A stretch of DNA of 20,040 nt from Alphaproteobacteria bacterium (GTDB lineage Bacteria > Pseudomonadota > Alphaproteobacteria > Rickettsiales > UBA1997). Under the pieces are notes generated by a model that saw only the letters and a list, made by a program, of their open reading frames with translations, was not told where the DNA came from and ran no database searches. Where the stretch lies: the NCBI GenBank assembly GCA_021151765.1, contig JAGKWR010000020.1:1-20040 (forward strand), in the 5' to 3' direction. Positions 6,255-13,696 of the stretch are shown here, in pieces (within the stretch, counting starts at the first letter, position 1; each line of letters starts with the position of its first letter). The translations under genes and the position numbers were made by a program.

Positions 6255-8060
6255 GTGATTCTGTTTCGAATAATTCTGACATTAATAATTTTTGTGCCAA
6301 GCCTTGCGCGTGCTGACGTCAATCAAAACGCGGTTAATCAGCAAGATTGGATTATTCGTCAGCAGCAAAATTTCATTGAAGAAAAGAAGCGTGATGCAGA
6401 ATTTGACACCATTAAAAAAGAGCGCGAACGCAATCAAAAAGAACAGCAGCAAAGCAAAACACAAGCCGTTACGGGTAAAATGAGTGGCGCTTGCGTCAAA
6501 ATTCAAGAAATTCGTTTGCTCAATGCTAAATCTTTGTCGTTTTATCGTCAGAAAAAATTGGTCGCGCCTTTTATCGACAAATGTATGGAAGCTGAAACTT
6601 TGGCGGCGATCATCAAGCAAGTTAACGAATATTATCACTCGCAAGGTTTCGTTACAACGCAAGTAAAAGTGCCTAAGCAAAATCTGCAAAGTGGTGTTTT
6701 TGAGCTCGAAATAATTGAAGGCAAAATTGAAAAAATCACTTTGGGCAAAGATCATTTTATCGAAAAAATGCAAAAGTTTACAGCCTTCGGAGCGCCGTCC
6801 GGCGAAGTGTTGAACATTAACGACATTAACCAAGGAATTTATCAAATTAATCGTCTGCAATCAAATTCTGCGTTGATGAAAATTGAACCGGGAAGTGCGG
6901 TGGGAGACAGTAAAATTGTTGTTGATAACAACAAAAATTTTCCGGCGAAATTTACTATCGGTAAAGACAATTTAGGCAGCAAATTCACTGGCGAACAGCG
7001 CACAAATTTTTCATCATCTTTCGACAATTTATTATTTTTAAACGACAACATCAACCTGAGCTACACCACCAATTATCACGACGACAACTCAATAAAAGAT
7101 CTCAAATCCTTTTCCAGCGGCATTTCCATTCCGTTTAAATACAACACTTTTTCTTACGATTTTTATCGCAGCGAATTTAAAGGCCAAAATGCCGGAGTAG
7201 TTGCGCCCACAACTTTAACCGGCTATTCGCAATCTTCAAAATTCACGCTCGATCATGTTTTTTTGAATAACGCTAAATTGCGTTTATCGGCAAGTTCATC
7301 TCTAACAGCCAAACAAAGCGCTAGCTATTTGGAGAGTGTAAAAATTAACACTTCGGAAAGAAAGTTATCGATCTTGAATTTATCGGTTGCCGCTTCCGCT
7401 TATTTTAATGATTCCACCAGCCTTTATTTGAAACCGAGTTACTCGCAAGGTTTGAAAATACTCAACGCTAAACAAGACACCGCAAATGAAAGCGGCACTA
7501 CGCCGAAAGCTCAATTCGAATATTTCAAACTTTATGCCAATTTCTCCAAACGTTTTACAATTCCGCAAACGCAAATTCCGGTGACCTTTGCCAGCGAAAT
7601 TGATAGCCAATATGCCAAACAAACTCTTTACGGTTCGGAACAATTTTCGGTTGGTGGTTATTATTCGGTGCGCGGCTTTCGTGAAAATTATATTACCGGC
7701 GATTCGGGTTATTACGTGCGTAACAAAATCAACGTAAATTTATCTTCGCTTTTGTCGCCATTTACTCAAAACGTGGGCAAAAATCCGCCGGCAAATAGCG
7801 GATTTTTTACGAAAAACTTGGCGCAATTGAGCAAAATTTCTTTCGAACCTTTTTATGATTACGGCTACACCAAATATAAATATGTTGATGGCGGAGCGGA
7901 CGGACGTCTTGCTGGGGCAGGGTTGAAGACAATTTTCAATTCGAAATATTTTACTTCTTCCCTAACTTATTCTTGGGCAACCAACAAATCACGTTTGGTG
8001 AGTTCAACGATCAAAGAAAACAAAATGCTTTATTTCGAAATCAGTACTTCTTGCTGTTAA
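6255..8060 (+). CDS. Two-partner secretion outer-membrane transporter (TpsB; ShlB/FhaC/HecB family)
   Basis: 601 residues. This GTG start gives a signal peptide of about 20 (cut after ARA). Residues 25-75 form a Gln/Lys/Glu-rich helix and linker, like the plug helix of FhaC. POTRA domain 1 spans about 80-157, with the paired cysteines Cys80 and Cys110 usual in this family and the IIEGKIEKI end motif. POTRA 2 spans about 158-225. The remaining 370 residues are the 16-strand barrel domain, with the lid motif VRGF at 472-475 (GGYYSVRGFRE). TpsB proteins export large beta-helical TpsA proteins, including contact-dependent toxins. No complete tpsA is here; the fragment at the left edge of the window could be one. 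Oddly, the protein ends in FEISTSCC, not in an aromatic residue. Confidence 0.92.
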   Translation: MILFRIILTLIIFVPSLARADVNQNAVNQQDWIIRQQQNFIEEKKRDAEFDTIKKERERNQKEQQQSKTQAVTGKMSGACVKIQEIRLLNAKSLSFYRQKKLVAPFIDKCMEAETLAAIIKQVNEYYHSQGFVTTQVKVPKQNLQSGVFELEIIEGKIEKITLGKDHFIEKMQKFTAFGAPSGEVLNINDINQGIYQINRLQSNSALMKIEPGSAVGDSKIVVDNNKNFPAKFTIGKDNLGSKFTGEQRTNFSSSFDNLLFLNDNINLSYTTNYHDDNSIKDLKSFSSGISIPFKYNTFSYDFYRSEFKGQNAGVVAPTTLTGYSQSSKFTLDHVFLNNAKLRLSASSSLTAKQSASYLESVKINTSERKLSILNLSVAASAYFNDSTSLYLKPSYSQGLKILNAKQDTANESGTTPKAQFEYFKLYANFSKRFTIPQTQIPVTFASEIDSQYAKQTLYGSEQFSVGGYYSVRGFRENYITGDSGYYVRNKINVNLSSLLSPFTQNVGKNPPANSGFFTKNLAQLSKISFEPFYDYGYTKYKYVDGGADGRLAGAGLKTIFNSKYFTSSLTYSWATNKSRLVSSTIKENKMLYFEISTSCC

Positions 8061-8078
8061 AGCTGTGAAGTTTATTAA

Positions 8079-8645
8079 CTAATCGTCGTTGCTTGATTGA
8101 TAAGTCGGCTTTTTCGGAGCTTCGTAAGATTGAACTTTCTCGTTTAAAGATGGTTGTATGGGTGGTTGTTTATTGTCGAAATGCGGAGGTTTTTTGCCGA
8201 AAAAACTGCGGCCATTTTTAATTTCTTTCACAACTTTCTCTCTTTCTTCTTGGCTTAAGCTACTCAAAAATTTAGCAATTTCTTGATTGGTTTGAGCACG
8301 CATTTGGCTCATCAAAGCGTCTGATTTAGCAAATTCGCTTAAGAATTTTTTCGCATCAAATTCTTTGGCCACAACTTGCTCTTCAACTTTTTGCATTTGT
8401 TGCTGCATTTGTGCAGAATTACTTTGATGAATTTCGCGAATTTTAGCGAAAGTTTGACGCGCATCTTGTTGACGATTTTGCGGCAAAATTTCGATTATTT
8501 TTTGTTCTTCACGCTCAAAAGGTGCGTGCGGTCCGTGACGAAATGCTCCTAATTTATGGCCCAAATGAAAGGCGATTAAGATAATATTTAAGCTGATTGA
8601 AGCGATAAGAATAAGTTTAACTCTTTTGAGATTTTTAATTTTCAT
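8079..8645 (-). CDS. Periplasmic heavy-metal-sensor-like protein (CnrX / Metal_resist type)
   Basis: 188 residues. One N-terminal membrane anchor (about 10-28) holds a periplasmic, mostly helical domain. The sequence after the anchor is His-rich (His at 27, 30, 37 and 40 in HLGHKLGAFRHGPHAPF). The long helices contain Gln/Met-rich stretches and LPQNRQQDARQTF, similar to the Metal_resist (PF13801)/CnrX group of four-helix periplasmic sensors. The last 40 residues are Pro/Gln-rich and probably disordered. It is the last gene of a three-gene unit, 5 nt after the putative anti-sigma gene. By analogy with CnrX it would bind a metal or sense envelope stress and control release of the sigma factor. 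The ligand is unknown, and Spy/CpxP-like chaperone function is an alternative. Confidence 0.65.
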   Translation of the reverse strand: MKIKNLKRVKLILIASISLNIILIAFHLGHKLGAFRHGPHAPFEREEQKIIEILPQNRQQDARQTFAKIREIHQSNSAQMQQQMQKVEEQVVAKEFDAKKFLSEFAKSDALMSQMRAQTNQEIAKFLSSLSQEEREKVVKEIKNGRSFFGKKPPHFDNKQPPIQPSLNEKVQSYEAPKKPTYQSSNDD

Positions 8646-8650
8646 AGTGA

Positions 8651-8905
8651 TTACAAAATTTTAGATTCTGGATAATAAATTTCTTCAACCATAGAAGCCT
8701 GTTGGCTTGAAGATTGAGTAGAAGCGCTGTTAAAGCCGGCGACAAATGCCAATAATAAAACGGCCAAGGTCAAAGCGCGTCCCAAAGGTTGGCGGACAAA
8801 AAAGTAAATAACTTCATTTGGCTGTTCTTGCTTAATTGCGTAAGATTTAGCGATGATTGCTTCGGCAAGGTCAAAACGATGTTCTTGATAAAATTTACTG
8901 GTCAT
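8651..8905 (-). CDS. Single-pass membrane protein, putative anti-sigma factor (CnrY-like)
   Basis: 84 residues: a cytoplasmic N-terminal part of about 40 residues that could be helical, one transmembrane segment at about 42-60 (ALTLAVLLLAFVAGF) and a short periplasmic tail. There is no zinc (ZAS) motif HxxxCxxC. The topology, size and position between an ECF sigma factor and a metal-sensor-like protein match the CnrY type of anti-sigma factor. The gene starts 3 nt after the sigma stop and ends 5 nt before the sensor start, so the products should be made together. The assignment rests on context, because such short anti-sigma factors have little sequence identity. Confidence 0.6.
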   Translation of the reverse strand: MTSKFYQEHRFDLAEAIIAKSYAIKQEQPNEVIYFFVRQPLGRALTLAVLLLAFVAGFNSASTQSSSQQASMVEEIYYPESKIL

Positions 8906-8908
8906 AAG

Positions 8909-9463
8909 TTACGATAGTTTTTTGAAGTTTTGTTTGAGTGATTCTTTACTGCGCATCAACAAAGACTGAAAGGCTTTCAGACTTAAATTCATCATTTGCG
9001 CAGATTCGATATTTTTGCGATTTTCAAAAAATGACAATGTGATCGCAGTTTGTTGCTTGTAGCTCAAGGCTGCAAAAGCTGCGCTTAATAATTCGTGATT
9101 ATAGTTATTTTCCAAAATTTGCAGTGCAGAAGCTTGGTTGTCGGCGATGTCGAAATCTTCGGTCAGTTGATCTTCTTTGTGTTTACGGAAAAAATCGTAG
9201 CATTTGTTAGCAATAACGCGAGCGAACCAAGTAGTGAATTTAACACCTTTAGTTTCATCCCAATTATGAGGATTTTGCCACAATTTCAAAAAGCATTCTT
9301 GCACGATGTCTTCAGCATCGGATTTTGATTTTACGATAACAAAAGCAGTTTGATAAAATTTAGTAACGTGTCTTTTTACCAAAATAGCAAAGGCATCGCG
9401 ATTTCCCGCAATTATTAGTTGCAGCAATTTTTCGTCAGAATGTTCGTTTGTGTTAAACGTCAT
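8909..9463 (-). CDS. ECF-type RNA polymerase sigma factor
   Basis: 184 residues. Sigma region 2 lies at about 24-95 with the DAEDIVQECFLKLW core-binding/-10 motif (49-62) and the FTTWFARVIANKCYDFFR helix. Sigma region 4 lies at about 128-180, with an HTH ending in LKAFQSLLMRSKESLKQ. There is no region 1.1 or region 3, as in group 4 (ECF) sigmas. It is the first gene of a tight operon with a one-helix membrane protein and a metal-sensor-like protein, so it is probably held at the membrane until an envelope or metal signal arrives. Its upstream gap of 83 nt holds an inverted repeat that may belong to an autoregulated promoter. The exact ECF group cannot be given without a profile search. Confidence 0.88.
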   Translation of the reverse strand: MTFNTNEHSDEKLLQLIIAGNRDAFAILVKRHVTKFYQTAFVIVKSKSDAEDIVQECFLKLWQNPHNWDETKGVKFTTWFARVIANKCYDFFRKHKEDQLTEDFDIADNQASALQILENNYNHELLSAAFAALSYKQQTAITLSFFENRKNIESAQMMNLSLKAFQSLLMRSKESLKQNFKKLS

Positions 9464-9474
9464 GTTTTGATTTG

Positions 9475-9512
9475 GTTACTTAAGATTTGTACAAACTATC
9501 TTACGGAGTAAC
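9475..9512. repeat. Interrupted inverted repeat upstream of the ECF sigma gene
   Basis: GTTACTTAAGAT (9475-9486) is matched by ATCTTA (9498-9503) and AGTAAC (9507-9512), 12 pairs with a 3-nt bulge (CGG). It lies between the rimM stop and the sigma start. It could be an operator, part of the sigma promoter or a weak rimM terminator; no T-tract is seen. Confidence 0.5.
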
Positions 9513-9546
9513 GGATAAATATCTTCGAAAAATTTAATTAGATGAG

Positions 9547-10107
9547 TTATTCAGTCAGAATTTCAGGTAAATCAATGCGAATAAAGCCTTCTTTAACATT
9601 AACTTCAGGGAAAAATTTGCCGCTGAAAGGTAAGTTTTCGATTTTGTTGAAATTTTTACCGGCTGCTGTTTTGCAGAATTCTTCGCTAAATTCGATTTCT
9701 AACATGCCGCCAGCACCGAAATCTTGTACGTTCAAAACCTTTCCGATTACTGAATTTGCACCGTCATGAACTTTCAAGCCAATCAAATCAACATGATAAA
9801 ATTCATCTTCAGAAGCTTCGCTGAAATCTTCGCGATTAACAAAAATTTCCATACCGCGGGCAGCTTCGGCTTCATTACGGTTGGTAATTGTATTAATTTT
9901 TACGATTAAAATCGGGTCACCAGAAGCGCTGTGGGCAATAACGGTTTTATTTTTATTGCTGATGGTGAGGGTAAGTGGATTTCCTTTTTTGTCGAAAAGC
10001 GGATATTTTTCAATTTGTAGCGGATCTTGGCAATAAGCGACAATTTTGACTTCGCCTTTGATTCCGAAAACTGAAATAATTTTAGCTATAAGAATTGTTT
10101 TAGACAT
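9547..10107 (-). CDS. rimM: 16S rRNA processing protein RimM
   Basis: 186 residues from the ATG at 10107. An upstream ATG at 10158 is in frame, but it would add 17 residues not found in the family. RimM binds ribosomal protein S19 (uS19) and helps mature the 30S head. The N-terminal RimM domain has the expected ILIAKIISVFGIKGEVKI start; the PRC-barrel domain follows at about residues 95-175 (FYHVDLIGLKV, IGKVLNVQDFGAGGMLEI). The gene overlaps the end of nusB by 8 nt (ATG inside ATGTCTAA), so translation is probably coupled. The usual rpsP-trmD-rplS neighbours are missing, which is unusual for rimM but common in rearranged genomes. Confidence 0.93.
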   Translation of the reverse strand: MSKTILIAKIISVFGIKGEVKIVAYCQDPLQIEKYPLFDKKGNPLTLTISNKNKTVIAHSASGDPILIVKINTITNRNEAEAARGMEIFVNREDFSEASEDEFYHVDLIGLKVHDGANSVIGKVLNVQDFGAGGMLEIEFSEEFCKTAAGKNFNKIENLPFSGKFFPEVNVKEGFIRIDLPEILTE

Positions 10108-10615
10108 TTTTGGCTGATTTTGCTTGTTGAAGTTCTTCGGCGCGATTTTGTTTGGCAATTGCTTCCAACGTAGCGTTGACGAAAGTCACTTTTTTATTTT
10201 CAAAAAACGCTGCAGCAATATCGACATATTCACCAAGAACTACTTTAACCGGAACGTCGATCATATATTTTAATTCGAAGGCGCCAAGGCGTAGCAAATA
10301 AAGCATGACGTCAGGCAAATTTGGTAATTCCCAACCATCTTTTAAGTGCGATTTGATTTCTTCATCGATGTTGTCCATGCCAAGAGAAACGGCTGAGAGT
10401 AAAGAATCTAACAAATTGTGATCAATTTTTTTGCGATAAGAGCTGATATTTTCTTCTTGTTCCAAAACGTAGTTGTCGAGGACGTTATTTTTGATTTCTT
10501 CCAAGCTGATTTTTTCTTCATGAAACTCAAATTGATAAAAAATTTGAATAGCAATTAAGCGGCTTAAGGTACGTTTGCGATATGTCGGTTTATTGGTTTT
10601 TTTAGGATTATTCAT
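10100..10615 (-). CDS. nusB: Transcription antitermination factor NusB
   Basis: 171 residues, normal for alphaproteobacterial NusB with a basic N-terminal extension. The all-helical NusB fold is supported by the RLIAIQIFYQFEF helix near residue 18, the LLDSLLSAV helix in the middle, and the family signature VPVKVVLGEYVDIAAAFF...TFVNATLEAIAK near the end (about 121-155). NusB pairs with S10 (NusE) on boxA RNA to support rRNA transcription and 16S maturation. The next gene, rimM, also serves 30S biogenesis, so this is a small ribosome-assembly operon. It is transcribed divergently from carB across a 104-nt gap. Confidence 0.95.
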   Translation of the reverse strand: MNNPKKTNKPTYRKRTLSRLIAIQIFYQFEFHEEKISLEEIKNNVLDNYVLEQEENISSYRKKIDHNLLDSLLSAVSLGMDNIDEEIKSHLKDGWELPNLPDVMLYLLRLGAFELKYMIDVPVKVVLGEYVDIAAAFFENKKVTFVNATLEAIAKQNRAEELQQAKSAKNV

Positions 10616-10641
10616 TTGTTTAAATTTTGAAGGCTGATGCG

Positions 10642-10671
10642 TTGACTTATTAACGGCGCGCTTTTTAATGT
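10642..10671 (+). promoter_or_regulatory. Candidate sigma-70-type promoter for carB
   Basis: TTGACT (10642-10647) and TAATGT (10666-10671) with an 18-bp spacer, about 50 nt before the carB ATG. The -35 is a good match and the -10 is moderate. Confidence 0.5.
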
Positions 10672-10719
10672 CGTAAAAATTTATTCGCCAGTTTTCATTT
10701 CAAATTTCCTCTAAAGAAA

Positions 10720-12372
10720 ATGCCTAAAAGAACAGACATTAAATCAGTGCTAATTATTGGTGCTGGGCCAATTGTTATCGGTCAAGCTTGTGAGTTTGAC
10801 TATTCAGGAACTCAAGCTTGTAAAGCCTTGAAAGAAGAGGGTTACCGAGTGATTTTGATCAACTCAAATCCGGCAACAATTATGACTGATCCAAACTTGG
10901 CAGATCGCACATACATTGAGCCAATTAACCCTGATATTGTTGAAAAGATTATTGCCAAAGAGCGTCCAGATGCAGTGTTACCAACTGTTGGTGGTCAAAC
11001 TGCCTTGAATTGTGCAATCGGATTGGCAAAAAATGGCGTGCTTGAAAAATACGGTGTTGAATTGATCGGCGCTTCAATTGAAGCGATTCACAAAGCTGAA
11101 GATCGCGCACTTTTCCAAAAAGCGATGGATAAAATCGGTCTTAAAACTCCGAAAAACGCTATCGTTAAAACTTTAGAAGATGGTATGGCAGCACTTGAAC
11201 GTATTGGTTTGCCAGCAATTATTCGTCCTTCATTTACTATGGGCGGCGCTGGCGGTGGTGTGGCTTATACTGAAGAAGAATATCGCAACATTGTTGAATA
11301 TGGTTTGATGATTTCTCCAACTAACGAAGTGTTGATTGATGAGTCAATCATTGGTTGGAAAGAATATGAAATGGAAGTGGTTCGCGACAAAAACGACAAC
11401 GCCATTATCATTTGTTCAATTGAAAACGTTGACCCGATGGGTGTTCATACTGGTGACTCAATCACAGTTGCGCCAGCTTTGACTTTGACCGACAAAGAAT
11501 ATCAGCAAATGCGTAACGCTTCAATTGCAGTACTTCGTGAAATCGGTGTGGAAACTGGCGGATCAAACGTACAATTCGCAGTAAATCCAGCTAACGGAAA
11601 TTTAGTTGTAATTGAAATGAACCCGCGCGTTTCGCGTTCTTCAGCTTTGGCTTCAAAAGCTACGGGCTTCCCAATTGCTAAAGTCGCGGCAAAATTGGCG
11701 GTTGGTTACACTTTGGATGAAATCAAAAATGATATCACTGGCGGTGCTACTCCAGCTTCATTTGAGCCGACAATTGATTACGTTATTACTAAAATCCCAA
11801 GATTCACTTTCGAGAAATTTAAAGGTTCTGACAGTGTGCTTTCAAGCTCGATGAAATCAGTTGGGGAAGTGATGGGAATTGGTCGTTCATTTATTGAATC
11901 TTTCCAAAAAGCTTTGCGCTCAATGGAATCGAATTTGAGTGGGATGGATGAAATTTCGATTGCTTCTGAAGACAAAGAACAACGCATCAAAATCATTACT
12001 GAAAGAATGAAAATTGCGGCTCCAAACCGTTTGCTTTTGATTGCTCAAGCTTTGCGTGAAGGCATGACAATCGCTGAAGTTGCAGCAGTTACCAAATACG
12101 ATAAATGGTTTTTAGAGCAAATTAAAGGCGCTTTAGATGTTGAATCTAAAATCAAAAAAGAAGGTTTACCAAAAGAGCGCGAAGATTTCCTAAATCTAAA
12201 ACGCATGGGTTTCTCGGATAAACGTTTAGCAAAATTAAGCGGTTTAACAGAAAAAGAAGTTCGCCAATTGCGTTGCGATTTAGGTGTAAATCCATCTTAC
12301 AAACGCGTTGATTCTTGTGCTGCTGAGTTTGATTCAGTCACTTCTTACATGTATTCAAGCTACGAAGCTTAG
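10720..12372 (+). CDS. carB: Carbamoyl-phosphate synthase large chain, N-terminal half only
   Basis: 550 residues against about 1070 for normal CarB. The part present is highly conserved: IGAGPIVIGQACEFDYSG at 13-30, the ATP-grasp carboxyphosphate domain to about 400 (IRPSFTMGG, SIENVDPMGVHTGDS, IEMNPRVSRSSALASKATG) and the whole oligomerisation domain to about 550 (YKRVDSCAAEF...MYSSYE). It then stops at TAG. Missing are the second ATP-grasp domain, which turns carbamate into carbamoyl phosphate, and the allosteric MGS domain. The break falls on the domain boundary, and the following 64 nt do not resume the sequence in any frame. The strong conservation argues for function as one half of a split CarB, as in some archaea and Aquifex. 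The other half and carA are not in the window. A decayed gene is the alternative. Confidence 0.93.
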   Translation: MPKRTDIKSVLIIGAGPIVIGQACEFDYSGTQACKALKEEGYRVILINSNPATIMTDPNLADRTYIEPINPDIVEKIIAKERPDAVLPTVGGQTALNCAIGLAKNGVLEKYGVELIGASIEAIHKAEDRALFQKAMDKIGLKTPKNAIVKTLEDGMAALERIGLPAIIRPSFTMGGAGGGVAYTEEEYRNIVEYGLMISPTNEVLIDESIIGWKEYEMEVVRDKNDNAIIICSIENVDPMGVHTGDSITVAPALTLTDKEYQQMRNASIAVLREIGVETGGSNVQFAVNPANGNLVVIEMNPRVSRSSALASKATGFPIAKVAAKLAVGYTLDEIKNDITGGATPASFEPTIDYVITKIPRFTFEKFKGSDSVLSSSMKSVGEVMGIGRSFIESFQKALRSMESNLSGMDEISIASEDKEQRIKIITERMKIAAPNRLLLIAQALREGMTIAEVAAVTKYDKWFLEQIKGALDVESKIKKEGLPKEREDFLNLKRMGFSDKRLAKLSGLTEKEVRQLRCDLGVNPSYKRVDSCAAEFDSVTSYMYSSYEA

Positions 12373-12374
12373 TA

Positions 12375-12413
12375 TTTGTTAGCTATCGATAAGCAATTGC
12401 GGTAGCTAACAAA
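12375..12413. repeat. Strong hairpin between carB and lysA
   Basis: TTTGTTAGCTA (12375-12385) pairs perfectly with TAGCTAACAAA (12403-12413), with extra inner pairs and an 11-nt loop. It starts 3 nt after the carB stop. There is no T-tract on either side, so it may stabilise the mRNA end or attenuate lysA rather than end transcription. Confidence 0.7.
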
Positions 12414-12436
12414 GACAATCCAACAAATATCTGAAT

Positions 12437-13696
12437 ATGAAATATCTTGCCTACAAAAACGTAAAAAATCGTGATGAACTTTTTGTTGAAAATGTTGCGA
12501 TTTCTGAAATCGCCGCTGCTGTAGGCACGCCATTTTATTGCTATTCCAAAAAAACTTTAATCGAGAATTATCAAAGTTTTGTTGATGCTTTTGAGTACGC
12601 AAAAATTGCTGATTACAAAATTTGTTACGCCATCAAAGCTAACTACAACTTACATTTGGTTGAAATTTTGAGCAGCTTTGGCGCTGGTATTGATGCTGTT
12701 TCAGCCGGTGAAGTTTTTCGCGCCATTAAAGCTAAAATTGATCCGAAAAAAATTGTATTTGCTGGCGTTGGTAAAACTCGTGAAGAAATTGATTTTGCTT
12801 TGCGCAACGGCGTTGAAGAATTTTCTGTCGAGTCAATTGCTGAGATGTATTTACTCAATGAAGTTGCCTGCAGTTTGAATAAAAAGGCCAAATTTAGTTT
12901 GCGCGTCAACCCTAATGTTGATGCCAAAACGATCGATAAAATTTCAACAGGTCGTAAAGGTGACAAGTTCGGTGTTGATATTGAAAAAGCCGAAGAAGTT
13001 TACTCGCAAGCGGCAAAACTTCCGGGTTTGCAAGTTTACGGAATTGCTATGCATATTGGTTCGCAAATCACTTCGATTGATCCTTTCAAGGCCGCTTTTG
13101 CTAAGTTGCGTGATCTTTGTTTAACGCTGCGTAGCAATGGTCATAAAATTGAATCGCTTGATTTCGGCGGTGGCATCGGAATTTTGTACAAAAATGAAAA
13201 TACGCTTCTACTCAATGATTACGCCGTTTTGATCAAAGAAGTTACTAAAGATTTAAACGTAAAAATTACCATCGCTCCAGGGCGCGCTATGGTTGGAAAT
13301 GCTGGTTTGTTAGCAACCAAAGTGATTTTTTTGAAAGAAACCGGCGTGAAAAATTTTGCCATTATTGATGCTGCGATGAACGATTTGATGCGTCCTGGTC
13401 TTTATGGTTCATATCACGAAGTTTTGCCGGTGAAAAAAGTGATCGGTACTAAAGTTATTTACGATTTGGCCGGACCAGTTTGTGAAAGCACTGATATTTT
13501 AGCGCAAAGCCGTGAATTAATCAGCCCAAAACCTGACGATTTATTGGTGTTTTGTTCAGCTGGTGCCTACGGATCTTCAATGTCCAACGAGTATAATTGT
13601 CGTCCGATGATTCCAGAAGTTTTGGTTGATGGTGACAAATTCAGCGTAATTCGCCGTCGTCCTTCATTTGAAGAAATGCTTCATCTAGAGGTTTAG
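12437..13696 (+). CDS. lysA: Diaminopimelate decarboxylase LysA
   Basis: 419 residues, normal length. This PLP enzyme converts meso-diaminopimelate to lysine. It has the alanine-racemase-like TIM barrel with the Schiff-base Lys67 (CYAIKANYN), the LysA-specific RVNPNVDA...STGRKGDKFG loop, HIGSQI, the FGGGIGI phosphate loop, and the C-terminal Greek-key part with Cys349-Glu350 (CESTDILA) and Tyr378 (GAYGSSMS). Unusually, the EPGR motif reads APGR: Ala280 replaces the Glu that in this fold contacts the PLP ring nitrogen, while Arg283 is kept. No Shine-Dalgarno is seen. lysA follows carB by 64 nt with a hairpin between them, and its end overlaps the convergent addA by 4 nt. Confidence 0.95.
   Translation: MKYLAYKNVKNRDELFVENVAISEIAAAVGTPFYCYSKKTLIENYQSFVDAFEYAKIADYKICYAIKANYNLHLVEILSSFGAGIDAVSAGEVFRAIKAKIDPKKIVFAGVGKTREEIDFALRNGVEEFSVESIAEMYLLNEVACSLNKKAKFSLRVNPNVDAKTIDKISTGRKGDKFGVDIEKAEEVYSQAAKLPGLQVYGIAMHIGSQITSIDPFKAAFAKLRDLCLTLRSNGHKIESLDFGGGIGILYKNENTLLLNDYAVLIKEVTKDLNVKITIAPGRAMVGNAGLLATKVIFLKETGVKNFAIIDAAMNDLMRPGLYGSYHEVLPVKKVIGTKVIYDLAGPVCESTDILAQSRELISPKPDDLLVFCSAGAYGSSMSNEYNCRPMIPEVLVDGDKFSVIRRRPSFEEMLHLEV

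Noticed and set aside
6282..6860. 192-codon minus-strand open frame inside the TpsB gene
   Set aside because: It is antisense to a well-supported tpsB coding region and its product has no recognisable features; long antisense frames are expected opposite AT-rich coding sequence.
9500..9530. GTAACGGAT on the plus strand as an ECF promoter
   Set aside because: It points away from the sigma gene and toward the 3' end of rimM; no matching -10 element could be justified.
10108..10158. Upstream ATG at 10158 as the rimM start
   Set aside because: It would add 17 basic residues deep in nusB that RimM proteins lack; the ATG at 10107 matches the family start.
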